DNA of 8,048 nt from Fibrobacteres bacterium CG2_30_45_31 (GTDB taxonomy: Bacteria > Fibrobacterota > Fibrobacteria > Fibrobacterales > Fibrobacteraceae), in assembly GCA_001873075.1 (NCBI GenBank), contig MNYL01000208.1, positions 1 through 8,048 of the forward strand, written 5' to 3'. The notes below the pieces were generated by a model, which had not been told where the DNA came from, did not search any database, and saw nothing but the letters and a program-made list of their open reading frames with translations. Positions 1-5,368 of this stretch are shown one piece after another (position 1 is the first letter of the stretch; each line of letters starts with the position of its first letter). The translations under genes and the position numbers were made by a program.

Positions 1-98
1 CGGATAGTCTTGTATCGCTGCAAAATTCGTATATACTTTCGGCGGTACAAAAGGGAAAATGCGGTGGTATATACGATGCAAAAAATTAGTTCTGGCAT
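1..98 (-). CDS. Partial gene, N-terminus of a probable membrane protein
   Basis: An open frame starts at an ATG (96-98) and stays open to the window edge, giving 32 codons of N-terminus. It is preceded by AAAGAGG and then CACAGA, a good ribosome binding site at normal spacing. It overlaps the end of the upstream Cys-rich gene by 13 bases, the same packing seen through the rest of this operon. Residues 4-17 (LIFCIVYTTAFSLL) are hydrophobic and are followed by a basic stretch (YRRKYIRILQRYK), which suggests one N-terminal membrane segment with a positive cytoplasmic side. The rest of the protein is outside the window, so no function can be given. I see the start, the site and the frame; the membrane location is inference. 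Confidence 0.55.
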   Translation of the reverse strand, partial: MPELIFCIVYTTAFSLLYRRKYIRILQRYKTI

Positions 99-496
99 TC
101 TGTGCCTCTTTTTTCTATGCGATAATAGTGTTCGTCAAGCCAATCCCGACCGCTGTCGTGATATTCTTTTACTGTTTCGCGAGTTGCAAAATGCTCACAT
201 TCCCCTGCAAGAGCGTGTCTAATTATTTCTCCATCGTCTTTATGTAAAAGACAGTTTAGCCCATGGGCCCAAATTGACCAATTGCAATTTCTGCAACACA
301 CTTGATTGGCCATTGTTTTTTCGATACGAGCTTGAATTTCTTCTGCGGTTTCTAAAACACAATGTCTAGTAGTTTTGTTTTTTCCGATGGGTTCTTGGGT
401 CTTTGTGACTTCTTGTTTATTTTTTCTGGAGGCCTCGCGACGGTGTAAAAGTCGGAGCGTTCGACGTTTAAGAAGTTCTAGTGAAATAGATATCAT
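86..496 (-). CDS. Small Cys-rich protein, probable zinc-binding, unknown function
   Basis: A 136-aa protein. The frame is open further upstream (to 643), but I chose the ATG at 494-496 because AAGGA precedes it at a normal distance and the sequence further upstream is taken up by strong hairpins. Residues 8-30 are very basic (LLKRRTLRLLHRR) and may bind nucleic acid. The C-terminal half has a cysteine pattern typical of small phage zinc ribbons: CCRNC at 67-71, C82 and C100 (GECEHF). A further Cys lies at 46 and another at 134. It follows the structured RNA block and is followed, with overlap, by the partial gene at the window edge. I do not recognise a named family. Zinc binding is inferred from the Cys spacing; the role is unknown. 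Confidence 0.72.
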   Translation of the reverse strand: MISISLELLKRRTLRLLHRREASRKNKQEVTKTQEPIGKNKTTRHCVLETAEEIQARIEKTMANQVCCRNCNWSIWAHGLNCLLHKDDGEIIRHALAGECEHFATRETVKEYHDSGRDWLDEHYYRIEKRGTECQN

Positions 497-534
497 TTTT
501 TGTTCCTTGTTATTTGTCTCTTCTTCAAAAGTTA

Positions 535-589
535 CCCGGCGTGGTAAACCTCGATGGCTCACAACTTCCATCTCTAAAACCACGCCGGG
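535..589 (-). ncRNA. Long hairpin (module copy 2) in structured block
   Basis: The arms at 535-544 (CCCGGCGTGG) and 580-589 (CCACGCCGGG) are a perfect 10-bp inverted repeat. An inner 5-bp stem lies at 553-557/568-572 (GATGG/CCATC). On the minus strand the hairpin ends 39 bases before the start codon of the 136-aa gene, in its leader. No T-tract follows, so it is not a classical terminator. It shares flanking sequence with the hairpin at 619-656. The stem is seen directly; its being an RNA element is inference. Confidence 0.6.
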
Positions 590-591
590 GT

Positions 592-606
592 GCAGGAGTT
601 TCCTGC
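592..606 (-). ncRNA. Short perfect hairpin in structured block
   Basis: GCAGGA (592-597) and TCCTGC (601-606) form a perfect 6-bp stem around a 3-base loop. It lies between the two long hairpins and belongs to the same series of stems. Confidence 0.5.
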
Positions 607-618
607 GTTCAATTTTTA

Positions 619-656
619 CCCGCTTGAGTAGACACAAAACCAATCTCTCAAGCGGG
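619..656 (-). ncRNA. Long hairpin (module copy 1) in structured block
   Basis: CCCGCTTGAG (619-628) and CTCAAGCGGG (647-656) pair perfectly over 10 bp around an 18-base loop. On the minus strand it is followed by TAAAAATTG, too weak a T-run for a confident terminator. On its 5' side (minus strand) it has the same GCACCCCG octamer as the 535-589 hairpin, and on its 3' side a related 15-base tail (12 of 15 identical), while the variable part of the stem differs. Confidence 0.6.
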
Positions 657-669
657 GTGCGGAAGCTAT

Positions 670-834
670 TTCCCGCTAGTTCCCAGGCAGGTCTCGAACC
701 TGCGACCTATGTCATTTTACTGACACTGCTCTGTCCCCTGAGCTACTAGGAATCTGCCTCGGTTTTAGTTGCCAGGCGATGCAACTCCCCTCTTCAGAGG
801 ACACGCGGTGCTGTCGTTTCATTGACAGCGGGAA
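670..834 (-). ncRNA. Structured RNA domain enclosing a tRNA-like gene
   Basis: TTCCCGCT (670-677) and AGCGGGAA (827-834) are complementary over 8 bp and enclose 149 bases. Inside, in minus-strand order, are a stem at 810-815/824-829 (GCTGTC/GACAGC), a CCTCTTCAGAGG self-complementary box at 789-800, a stem at 767-772/781-786 (AGTTGC/GCAACT), and the tRNA-like fold at 680-752. The closing stem and the 810-829 hairpin compete for 827-829, so two folds are possible. The domain begins five bases after the stop codon of the zinc-ribbon gene and fits no protein reading. I do not recognise an RNA family. Giant phage RNAs such as GOLLD lie near or around tRNAs, but this block is much shorter and I see no match to them. 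It was folded by eye. Confidence 0.5.
680..752 (-). tRNA. tRNA-like gene with abnormal 8-base anticodon loop; identity unclear
   Basis: It folds as a cloverleaf. The acceptor is TTCCTAG/CTGGGAA (7 bp, one G-T). T8 and A9 are followed by D-stem GCTC/GAGC with loop AGGGGACA, A26, anticodon stem GTGTC/GACAT, a 5-base variable loop AGGTC, and T-arm GCAGG-TTCGAGA-CCTGC with the conserved TTCGA. The anticodon loop (714-721) reads AGTAAAAT, eight bases rather than seven, and lacks a normal T at the position after the first loop base. Taking its only internal T as T33 gives anticodon AAA; taking fixed numbering gives TAA. No CCA is encoded, and the base after the acceptor is C. It may be a modified phage tRNA, a frameshift-type tRNA, a decayed tRNA or a tRNA mimic. 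The fold is clear; decoding is not. Confidence 0.7.
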
Positions 835-838
835 TCAT

Positions 839-1087
839 TTACGAACCTGATTTTGTCTCAGTAAAAAATTTTGCTGGAATAGGAATTCCGCGTGAAATAC
901 AATTCCTGCATCTGTACACGCGGTAACTTGATGTCAGACAGAAACATTTCCAACACTTGTCCATGTGTTGCGCCCTGAATTTCTCTTCGACTGTTATTTT
1001 GCGGCGGACAAACGGTTTTCCTACTCTCTCGCCATCTAAGTTCGGGGGTTCTGAAAGAATCTCAGGTATTTTAAAATCATCAGTCAT
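839..1087 (-). CDS. 82-aa zinc-ribbon protein, unknown function
   Basis: The ATG at 1085-1087 follows AAAGG and TTAAGC, a good ribosome binding site, and overlaps the stop of the upstream helix-turn-helix gene by 8 bases. The N-terminal half is charged and Pro-containing (residues 7-25) with a basic patch VRRK near 27-30. The C-terminal half carries two Cys pairs, CWKC (45-48) and CRNC (60-63), with an extra C50, spaced as in a compact zinc ribbon. Such proteins often bind nucleic acid or act as small protein adaptors in phage early regions. The structured RNA block starts five bases past the stop. I recognise no named family. Zinc binding is inferred from the motif. Confidence 0.75.
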   Translation of the reverse strand: MTDDFKIPEILSEPPNLDGERVGKPFVRRKITVEEKFRAQHMDKCWKCFCLTSSYRVYRCRNCISRGIPIPAKFFTETKSGS

Positions 1088-1514
1088 GCTTAACCTTTGT
1101 CTTTTGCATGTGCCATATCTTCGCCCGGATAGCAGCTTCGGGCCTCCGGTGATCCGCCGCGATCATTTCCCAAGGCACTGCACGTTTTGCTTGATCCGCA
1201 AGGCGAATCATCTCAATGTGCGTCCAGCGCCTATTGTATGCGAGATCGTGGACTCGGGATAGCTTACAGACGTGGGAAATCGAACACCCATGAGTGACTG
1301 CTATCTCATTCATTGGTCTCCGCGATTCCAAATCCTTAATGATGTTTTGATCTATGGAGTCAGGGAGCTTGTGAATGGTGTGGGTGAGCCCAAGCGCACG
1401 ACCGATGGCACGGATGACCTGTGGCGTCACGCCGAAGCGTTTCGCATATTCGGGAGTCTTGTGCTTATCGTAATTGTCCCGCAAAAAAATGATGTCGTCA
1501 ATCGTCATTGTCAT
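1080..1514 (-). CDS. Protein with three helix-turn-helix-like units
   Basis: A 144-aa basic protein that seems built from three successive small helical DNA-binding units. Residues 5-43 (TIDDIIFLRDNY...TPEYAKRFGVTPQVIRAIGRALGL) resemble the helix-turn-helix found in front of many phage HNH and regulatory domains. Residues 52-91 (IIKDLES...MNEIAVTHGCSISHVCKL) form a second unit. Residues 96-137 (RWTHIEMIRLADQ...WEMIAADHRRPEAAIRAKI) form a Myb/SANT-like third unit. The ATG at 1512-1514 overlaps the end of the ParB-family gene by 17 bases; another ATG lies two codons in (1506-1508). GGAG sits about 13 bases upstream, rather far, so translational coupling to parB is likely. It probably binds DNA, perhaps as a regulator or with the ParB-like protein; targets are unknown. 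Confidence 0.75.
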   Translation of the reverse strand: MTMTIDDIIFLRDNYDKHKTPEYAKRFGVTPQVIRAIGRALGLTHTIHKLPDSIDQNIIKDLESRRPMNEIAVTHGCSISHVCKLSRVHDLAYNRRWTHIEMIRLADQAKRAVPWEMIAADHRRPEAAIRAKIWHMQKTKVKHD

Positions 1515-2997
1515 TGGTGTCGTTATTCTCCGAGGACTTCATGACAGCTTGCACTTCTTTTTTAGTAACGGATATTTCATCAATCCCGATGCATCCGAGA
1601 AATCGGAGTAGATCGGACAAAAGTTTCATGTCAGAAGGAAGTTCGTTTTCCAGCCTTTGCCACAAAAATTTCTGTGCCCCCTCGGTGACTTTTCCACTTT
1701 CAATGACATGACCCAGAAAAAATGGTTCATCATCTTGAATTCCAAGGAGCTTTTGTTCCTCGTCATCGTAGAAGTCGCCAGTAAAAAGCTGGATCAGTGC
1801 AATGATCCGCAGATCAACACTGGAAAAATTGTCTCCGAAAATTTTGTCAATGATCTGTTGTTCGGCTTTGTTCCGGACAATTTTTTCGCGCACACGGTAG
1901 AATTCCTCTTCCTGTCTCTTCGCATCTAATTCTTCCTCGGAAAGCTCCGGTTCCTCCGCATGCTCTGGGTCGTCTTTCTCGTTGTAGCAATAGTTAATCT
2001 TCGCGGTCTCGGGATCCACGAAGAAACGCGGTTTCACGCCCGCTTCCTTGAGATGTTCTATTTTTTCGGCATCTTTTTTTTCATTGAGATAGCCAGCACC
2101 GCATTGAAAACTCCATTGGTTTTTTTCTTCTTTGGATCCCTGTTTAGTGAGTTTGCGGCTGAGAGATGTGGCAAAGCTTTTTACCATCTCCACATAGCAG
2201 CGAGGGCAGGTGCAACGGTCTGGTGAATTCTCTTCGAACAGCTCAGTCATCACGCTGGTGCGATTAGGACACTGGGCGCATTTCTTCGTAGTATCGAAGG
2301 GGGCTCGGGCAAGAAGATGCAAACTGTTTTCGATGTTTTTTTCTAGCTGCTGTGGGGTCAAGAAGTGGCAATTTCTCGCATAAGCCAGGACGTCTTCCTG
2401 ATCAGTCACATTGCACAGGACTTCGGCGTGCGCGAGTGTGACGCGTCCTTCGCGCATCATTTCAAGCACTTCATTGCCAAGCGCTGCCATGCGGGCTCTC
2501 GCGATAGCCCAGCGCGGAGTTCTTCCAAAAATGGCAGCTACATCGCGGGGAGTATTTCCGGCGAGCATCATTTTTTGCACGGCCACGCATTCATCTGCGG
2601 GATTCATCGGCTGGCGGGCGATATTTTCGATGGTCGCTATGGCATGCTCTGCGGTCTTACCTACATCGCGCACACTACAAAGGATGGTAGACAGCCCGGC
2701 CTCTTTGGCGGCAATGAGTCTACGGGAGCCCGCGATAACCGTATATCGTCCCTTCCCCGCGTCTCTTACTGTAATCGGGTTGATGAGGCCGTATTTACGG
2801 ATGCTCTCTACCAAATAGCTCACGTCGGAGACGTCTGTGCACGGATTCATGGGGTTGGAATCGATACACTCAACGGCGATGTCAATCACGCTGTTCGGTA
2901 CGGGTGCCCCGGAAGGAGTCTTCGTGGCCTTCCGTTTTGGGGAGGCTTTCTGCGATTTTTTCTCTGCGGGGATGTTTTTCTTTTTCTTGGTAGTCAT
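1498..2997 (-). CDS. ParB-family DNA-binding protein with zinc-cluster insert
   Basis: A 499-aa protein, the largest here. Residues 1-30 are Lys-rich and probably disordered. Residues 36-130 are a ParB/Srx N-terminal domain, with GSRRLIAA (90-97) in the place of the usual GERR motif and ENIAR (124-128) followed by NPADE. Residues 149-172 (TPRDVAAIFGRTPRWAIARARM) are the helix-turn-helix. Residues 240-267 hold a Cys cluster (CAQC, then RCTCPRC) like that of plasmid ParB relatives with a zinc-binding insert. An acidic linker follows (about 345-370), then an unassigned C-terminal domain and an acidic Asn/Asp tail. AAGGA lies 8-9 bases before the ATG. No parA adjoins it, so it may act in gene control or replication rather than classical segregation. 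Family assignment is secure; role is inferred. Confidence 0.9.
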   Translation of the reverse strand: MTTKKKKNIPAEKKSQKASPKRKATKTPSGAPVPNSVIDIAVECIDSNPMNPCTDVSDVSYLVESIRKYGLINPITVRDAGKGRYTVIAGSRRLIAAKEAGLSTILCSVRDVGKTAEHAIATIENIARQPMNPADECVAVQKMMLAGNTPRDVAAIFGRTPRWAIARARMAALGNEVLEMMREGRVTLAHAEVLCNVTDQEDVLAYARNCHFLTPQQLEKNIENSLHLLARAPFDTTKKCAQCPNRTSVMTELFEENSPDRCTCPRCYVEMVKSFATSLSRKLTKQGSKEEKNQWSFQCGAGYLNEKKDAEKIEHLKEAGVKPRFFVDPETAKINYCYNEKDDPEHAEEPELSEEELDAKRQEEEFYRVREKIVRNKAEQQIIDKIFGDNFSSVDLRIIALIQLFTGDFYDDEEQKLLGIQDDEPFFLGHVIESGKVTEGAQKFLWQRLENELPSDMKLLSDLLRFLGCIGIDEISVTKKEVQAVMKSSENNDTNDNDD

Positions 2998-3040
2998 GGT
3001 TTGTTCCTTTTGTTTGGTTGTGAATCATTTGTATGTGTGA

Positions 3041-3322
3041 TTAGTCTCGAAATCCATTTCGTCTGGCCAGCATCTCCGCGACATCGCTTTTATCAGCGTC
3101 AATGGGTGGTCTTTCAGTGGGAAACGTGTGCCCGATGGGGTACATTCCAGTGATTTCGTGGATTCTGTGGACAACTTCGTCCACTGAAGGCTGTTTGATA
3201 TGATTATTCATCTCGTCCAATGCATTTTCAAGTAGTGTTGGAATAGCTCCGTAGTAACGCATTCTTCGGTCGCATTCCTCGGGAATCTGCACGGTCCAGA
3301 AGCTGTAGCTAAGCATTGGCAT
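3041..3322 (-). CDS. 93-aa hypothetical protein
   Basis: The frame is open to 3376, but the ATG at 3320-3322 has AGAGG at good spacing (GTACGCA between) and overlaps the previous gene by 14 bases, as elsewhere in this operon, so I start there. A second ATG follows two codons later. The protein is soluble and mixed helical: an aromatic N-terminus (LSYSFWTVQIP), a helix-forming middle (residues 29-60, LLENALDEMNNH...VDEVVHRIHEIT), and a C-terminal part with VAEMLARRNGF. A Pro-rich link lies near 67-74. I do not recognise it. It is the last of the small early genes before the ParB-family gene, from which it is separated by a 43-base gap holding that gene's ribosome binding site. Confidence 0.65.
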   Translation of the reverse strand: MPMLSYSFWTVQIPEECDRRMRYYGAIPTLLENALDEMNNHIKQPSVDEVVHRIHEITGMYPIGHTFPTERPPIDADKSDVAEMLARRNGFRD

Positions 3323-3476
3323 TGCGTACCTCTTGGACGGGGAGAAACAGAAGCTGGCGTGATTGCTTAGGTTCATAGGTCCTTATCGCGTAGTCGAAGC
3401 ATTCGCGGCGTGTACCGCGGAACCAGTCTATTTGGCCTTCTGATCCTAAAATTTCAAGTTCGTAAGTTGTTCTCAT
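3309..3476 (-). CDS. 55-aa hypothetical protein
   Basis: The ATG at 3474-3476 lies two bases past the stop of the upstream gene and is preceded by TAGGAAAATAACA, an AGGA site at normal spacing. A TTG six codons upstream (3494) would extend it but lies inside the previous gene and has no better site. The sequence reads like a small alpha/beta protein: a beta strand YELEIL, a turn GSEGQ, a Trp-containing strand WFRGTRREC, a helix FDYAIRTY, and a last strand LLFLPVQEV. This pattern resembles short phage proteins of unknown function. The gene overlaps the next by 14 bases. Real by context, not recognised. Confidence 0.65.
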   Translation of the reverse strand: MRTTYELEILGSEGQIDWFRGTRRECFDYAIRTYEPKQSRQLLFLPVQEVRNANA

Positions 3477-3478
3477 TG

Positions 3479-3769
3479 TTATTTTCCTAGCCAAGGTGCG
3501 GGTCCATCCGGTTCTGGCAAAATCAGTGGTTGTGCGCCAGGCTGATTCTCCAAAAAAAGGCGGGGGGACGCATGTGGATTGTTACACGCCTTGAGGTCAT
3601 AATTCATTGCGAGAATGTTGTTTAGTTTGCGACGCAATCTCATCTTCCAGCCATATTCGGCTTTTGGATGATTGGAACGAACCCAATCATGATAGAGGCC
3701 CATCTTTGTGGTGAGCATTCTCATGGCCTCGTGCCGGTTGATCGCTTTTTGCAAAACATCCTCGCGCAT
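3479..3769 (-). CDS. 96-aa basic hypothetical protein
   Basis: The ATG at 3767-3769 follows AGAGAGG about nine bases upstream and starts five bases after the preceding stop. The N-terminal two thirds are helical and basic (HDWVRSNHPK, then WKMRLRRKLNNIL at 41-53). The last 30 residues are Pro-rich and probably extended (PRLFLEN...LPEPDGPAPW). The basic amphipathic stretch could contact nucleic acid, but no motif is diagnostic and I recognise no family. It stands in the run of small early genes and its stop nearly abuts the next start. Confidence 0.65.
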   Translation of the reverse strand: MREDVLQKAINRHEAMRMLTTKMGLYHDWVRSNHPKAEYGWKMRLRRKLNNILAMNYDLKACNNPHASPRLFLENQPGAQPLILPEPDGPAPWLGK

Positions 3770-3774
3770 AGCCG

Positions 3775-4134
3775 TTAACCTCTCTCGGTCTCCATGTAAA
3801 AGAAAGCGTTTGCGCGCGAGGCTTGGACGAGTGCGTCCGTAAGCATATCAACTTGTGTTCGGATTATTGACTCGGGGCCCACCTCTAAAGAGAAATTCTC
3901 TGATGAGAGCTGTTCTATTTTGTCTATAGTGGATTTGCAATTAATGTCTGGTGTCAATTGCAGTGGGTTAATGATCTGCACTCGATTCAATTCTGTCGTG
4001 ACGGCCATGGCTATGGCATTCCGGATTTTCAGGATGGAATTATCCGACCATTCGCGTGCGGCCTCGAAAGAATCCAGCGAGGATGTGATAGTGGATGCCG
4101 CTTTTGCAACGGTCTTGTTTTTTTTCTGACTCAT
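3775..4134 (-). CDS. 119-aa hypothetical helical protein
   Basis: The ATG at 4132-4134 overlaps the preceding TGA (ATGA) and has AAGGAG at five bases, so this start is firm. The N-terminus is Lys-rich (SQKKNKTVAKAAS), then come helical stretches (residues 21-50, FEAAREWSDNSILKIRNAIA) and a C-terminal helix ending ANAFFYMETERG. One Cys only (about residue 66). No signal peptide, membrane segment or catalytic motif is visible, and I recognise no family. Translational coupling to the 56-aa Cys-rich gene suggests that the two are made together. Confidence 0.7.
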   Translation of the reverse strand: MSQKKNKTVAKAASTITSSLDSFEAAREWSDNSILKIRNAIAMAVTTELNRVQIINPLQLTPDINCKSTIDKIEQLSSENFSLEVGPESIIRTQVDMLTDALVQASRANAFFYMETERG

Positions 4135-4301
4135 GGATTCTCCTTGATTTCAGTTCCTATGAAACATCCGAGCCCATTCCACCGCTTGGACTTCCAGCCG
4201 CAGGAACATTTATCTTTTGCTGCGCCGTTTCCGCCGCGGTCGCATTCACAACACGCGGTCCATTTCTTTCCACTTTCATCCACGAAACTATGCCTTGGCA
4301 T
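4131..4301 (-). CDS. 56-aa Cys-rich small protein, probable zinc-binding
   Basis: This short gene starts at the ATG at 4299-4301 behind a near-perfect AAGGAGG, six bases upstream. It overlaps the end of the second SpoVG-like gene by 14 bases and ends in an ATGA overlap with the next gene. The 56 residues hold six Cys: CCEC (17-20), CSC (32-34) and C46, in a basic, Trp-containing, Gly-rich context (DRGGNG, GWKSKRWNG). This fits a small zinc-binding knuckle protein. I see no family I can name. The strong ribosome binding site and coupling at both ends make it real despite its size. Confidence 0.78.
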   Translation of the reverse strand: MPRHSFVDESGKKWTACCECDRGGNGAAKDKCSCGWKSKRWNGLGCFIGTEIKENP

Positions 4302-4584
4302 TATTTTCCTCCTTCGTTAATTTGTATTTGGCTAGCACCTTTTCTTTAATTTCATCCCTCAATTTATGTGTGAGAGTTAGGTAAAAGGGATGAAACCCTA
4401 CCGGTTGCGAAGGACTCGCAACGTCTAGCCCATGATTCATATCGACAATGCTAAGGCCGTTAAGTTGCAATTGATCATTCAAAATTACGGTTGCGATGGC
4501 TTTTGTTATGCCTTCTTTTTCGATTTCGTACGGATAGATTTCCACGTCTGTGACTTCGAGTGGACTGAATGTCTTTCGGTTCAT
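4288..4584 (-). CDS. SpoVG-like DNA-binding protein, copy 2
   Basis: A 98-aa protein of the SpoVG fold. The family pattern is visible: a first strand with VTDVEIYPY, the ITKAIATVILNDQLQLNGLSIVD core (about 26-48), a GLDVASPS strand (52-59), and a C-terminal helix DEIKEKVLAKYKLT. SpoVG proteins are small nucleic-acid-binding regulators known from Bacillus sporulation and septation, and are frequent in phage and mobile early regions. The ATG (4582-4584) overlaps the stop of copy 1 as ATGA and has AGGAG five bases upstream, so the two are translationally coupled. It is clearly diverged from copy 1. Family assignment is strong; its target is unknown. Confidence 0.85.
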   Translation of the reverse strand: MNRKTFSPLEVTDVEIYPYEIEKEGITKAIATVILNDQLQLNGLSIVDMNHGLDVASPSQPVGFHPFYLTLTHKLRDEIKEKVLAKYKLTKEENNAKA

Positions 4585-4877
4585 GCAATCTCCTGCGTCA
4601 ATTTGTATTCGGCAATCACCAGATCGTGAATATCTTGGCGGAGTGATGGCACTTTGGCATCATAGAATCTGGACATTGTATCTAGATAGGTCAAATCGCA
4701 GGGGTACGCGACCCAGAGTGTTCCGTCCTGTTTTTTGACGACCCGAAGGCTTTTGAGTTCCAGTTGTCCATTCAGAACGATGCTAGCCACGCCTACGGTG
4801 TCCCCGTATTGCACGGGAACGACATTCACGGACGTCAGCATTAACGGTGGGTATGGTGTTTTGTTTTCATTCTCCAT
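4581..4877 (-). CDS. SpoVG-like DNA-binding protein, copy 1
   Basis: A 98-aa protein. The frame is open to 4997, but the ATG at 4875-4877 has AAGGAG six bases upstream and gives a SpoVG-sized product beginning just past the previous stop. The SpoVG pattern is LTSVNVVPV, GVASIVLNGQLELKSLRVV (29-47), LWVAYP (54-59), and the terminal helix RQDIHDLVIAEYKLT. It is shorter than Bacillus SpoVG, mainly at the flexible C-terminal tail. The gene is coupled by ATGA to a second SpoVG-like gene of the same length, suggesting duplication and perhaps a heterodimer. Known members bind DNA or RNA as dimers; the role here is probably early-gene regulation, which is inference. Confidence 0.86.
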   Translation of the reverse strand: MENENKTPYPPLMLTSVNVVPVQYGDTVGVASIVLNGQLELKSLRVVKKQDGTLWVAYPCDLTYLDTMSRFYDAKVPSLRQDIHDLVIAEYKLTQEIA

Positions 4878-4900
4878 GGTGTTCTCCTTGATTGGTTCAA

Positions 4901-5368
4901 TTAAACTTGATCTGTTTTCGAAAATTGAATGAGTGCGCCCATCCAGTTTCGGATTTTGCCTTTGAATTGCCAGTTGTTTTTGGAATTGATTTCCCAAAAC
5001 TGGTGGCAGGTACTTTCGCTGATTTTTTTCATGGCCCCGAAACTGTAGACCTCGCCTATATCCTGCGGCAGCGGCACTTTCGTTTTGTTGTTGATGATTT
5101 CGCCGTCGACTGTGATTGTCTCGGATGTATCGGCGTCTTGCACTTTTTTATTTCTTCGGCTGTCGCGCATGGCATCGGCTTTTGTTATCCGATATTCATC
5201 TACATTGACCAAAAGCTCGGCGGCAAAATCGTTAATGCTGGGATCAGTGTAGGCAAGCGATTTTGTAAATTCTCGGATCCATAATCCGAGTTCCGCATCG
5301 CTTTTAAAAGCGCTCACCAAAAGCGCAAATTTGGCGACGGGCAACTGTACGGTTCCTACAGGTCGCAT
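4901..5368 (-). CDS. Phage replisome-organizer-like / DUF-type protein
   Basis: A 155-aa protein. I prefer the ATG at 5366-5368 because AGGA lies six bases before it, while the in-frame ATG at 5374 directly abuts the same AGGA. Residues 11-60 are helical (AKFALLVSAFKSD...SINDFAAELL). A charged, probably flexible middle follows (66-95). The C-terminal part (99-151) shows the pattern PLP..IGEVYSF, FWEINSKNNWQFKGK and IRNWMGALIQF, which resembles the short module at the end of many phage replication-initiation or replisome-organizer proteins and related DUF proteins. The start overlaps the upstream gene by 13 bases. The similarity is from memory of the motif; a replication role is inference. Confidence 0.72.
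   Translation of the reverse strand: MRPVGTVQLPVAKFALLVSAFKSDAELGLWIREFTKSLAYTDPSINDFAAELLVNVDEYRITKADAMRDSRRNKKVQDADTSETITVDGEIINNKTKVPLPQDIGEVYSFGAMKKISESTCHQFWEINSKNNWQFKGKIRNWMGALIQFSKTDQV

Noticed and set aside
10..247. Plus-strand open frames at the left edge
   Set aside because: Antisense to the Cys-rich gene and the partial gene, with no ribosome binding site.
560..589. GTTTTAGAG on the minus strand, like the start of a type II CRISPR repeat or tracr anti-repeat
   Set aside because: A single nine-base match, part of a self-complementary hairpin; no cas9 and no array.
497..643. Upstream extension of the Cys-rich gene (to 185 aa)
   Set aside because: The extension runs through the two long hairpins, starts at a TTG with no site, and the internal ATG at 494-496 has AAGGA.
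680..752. Attachment site in the tRNA 3' end
   Set aside because: No second copy of the tRNA 3' end and no integrase in the window; it lies inside an operon rather than at an element edge. It cannot be excluded without flanking sequence.
2365..3153. Long plus-strand open frame of 262 codons
   Set aside because: It is antisense to the well-supported ParB-family gene, has no start signal and a composition typical of a shadow frame.
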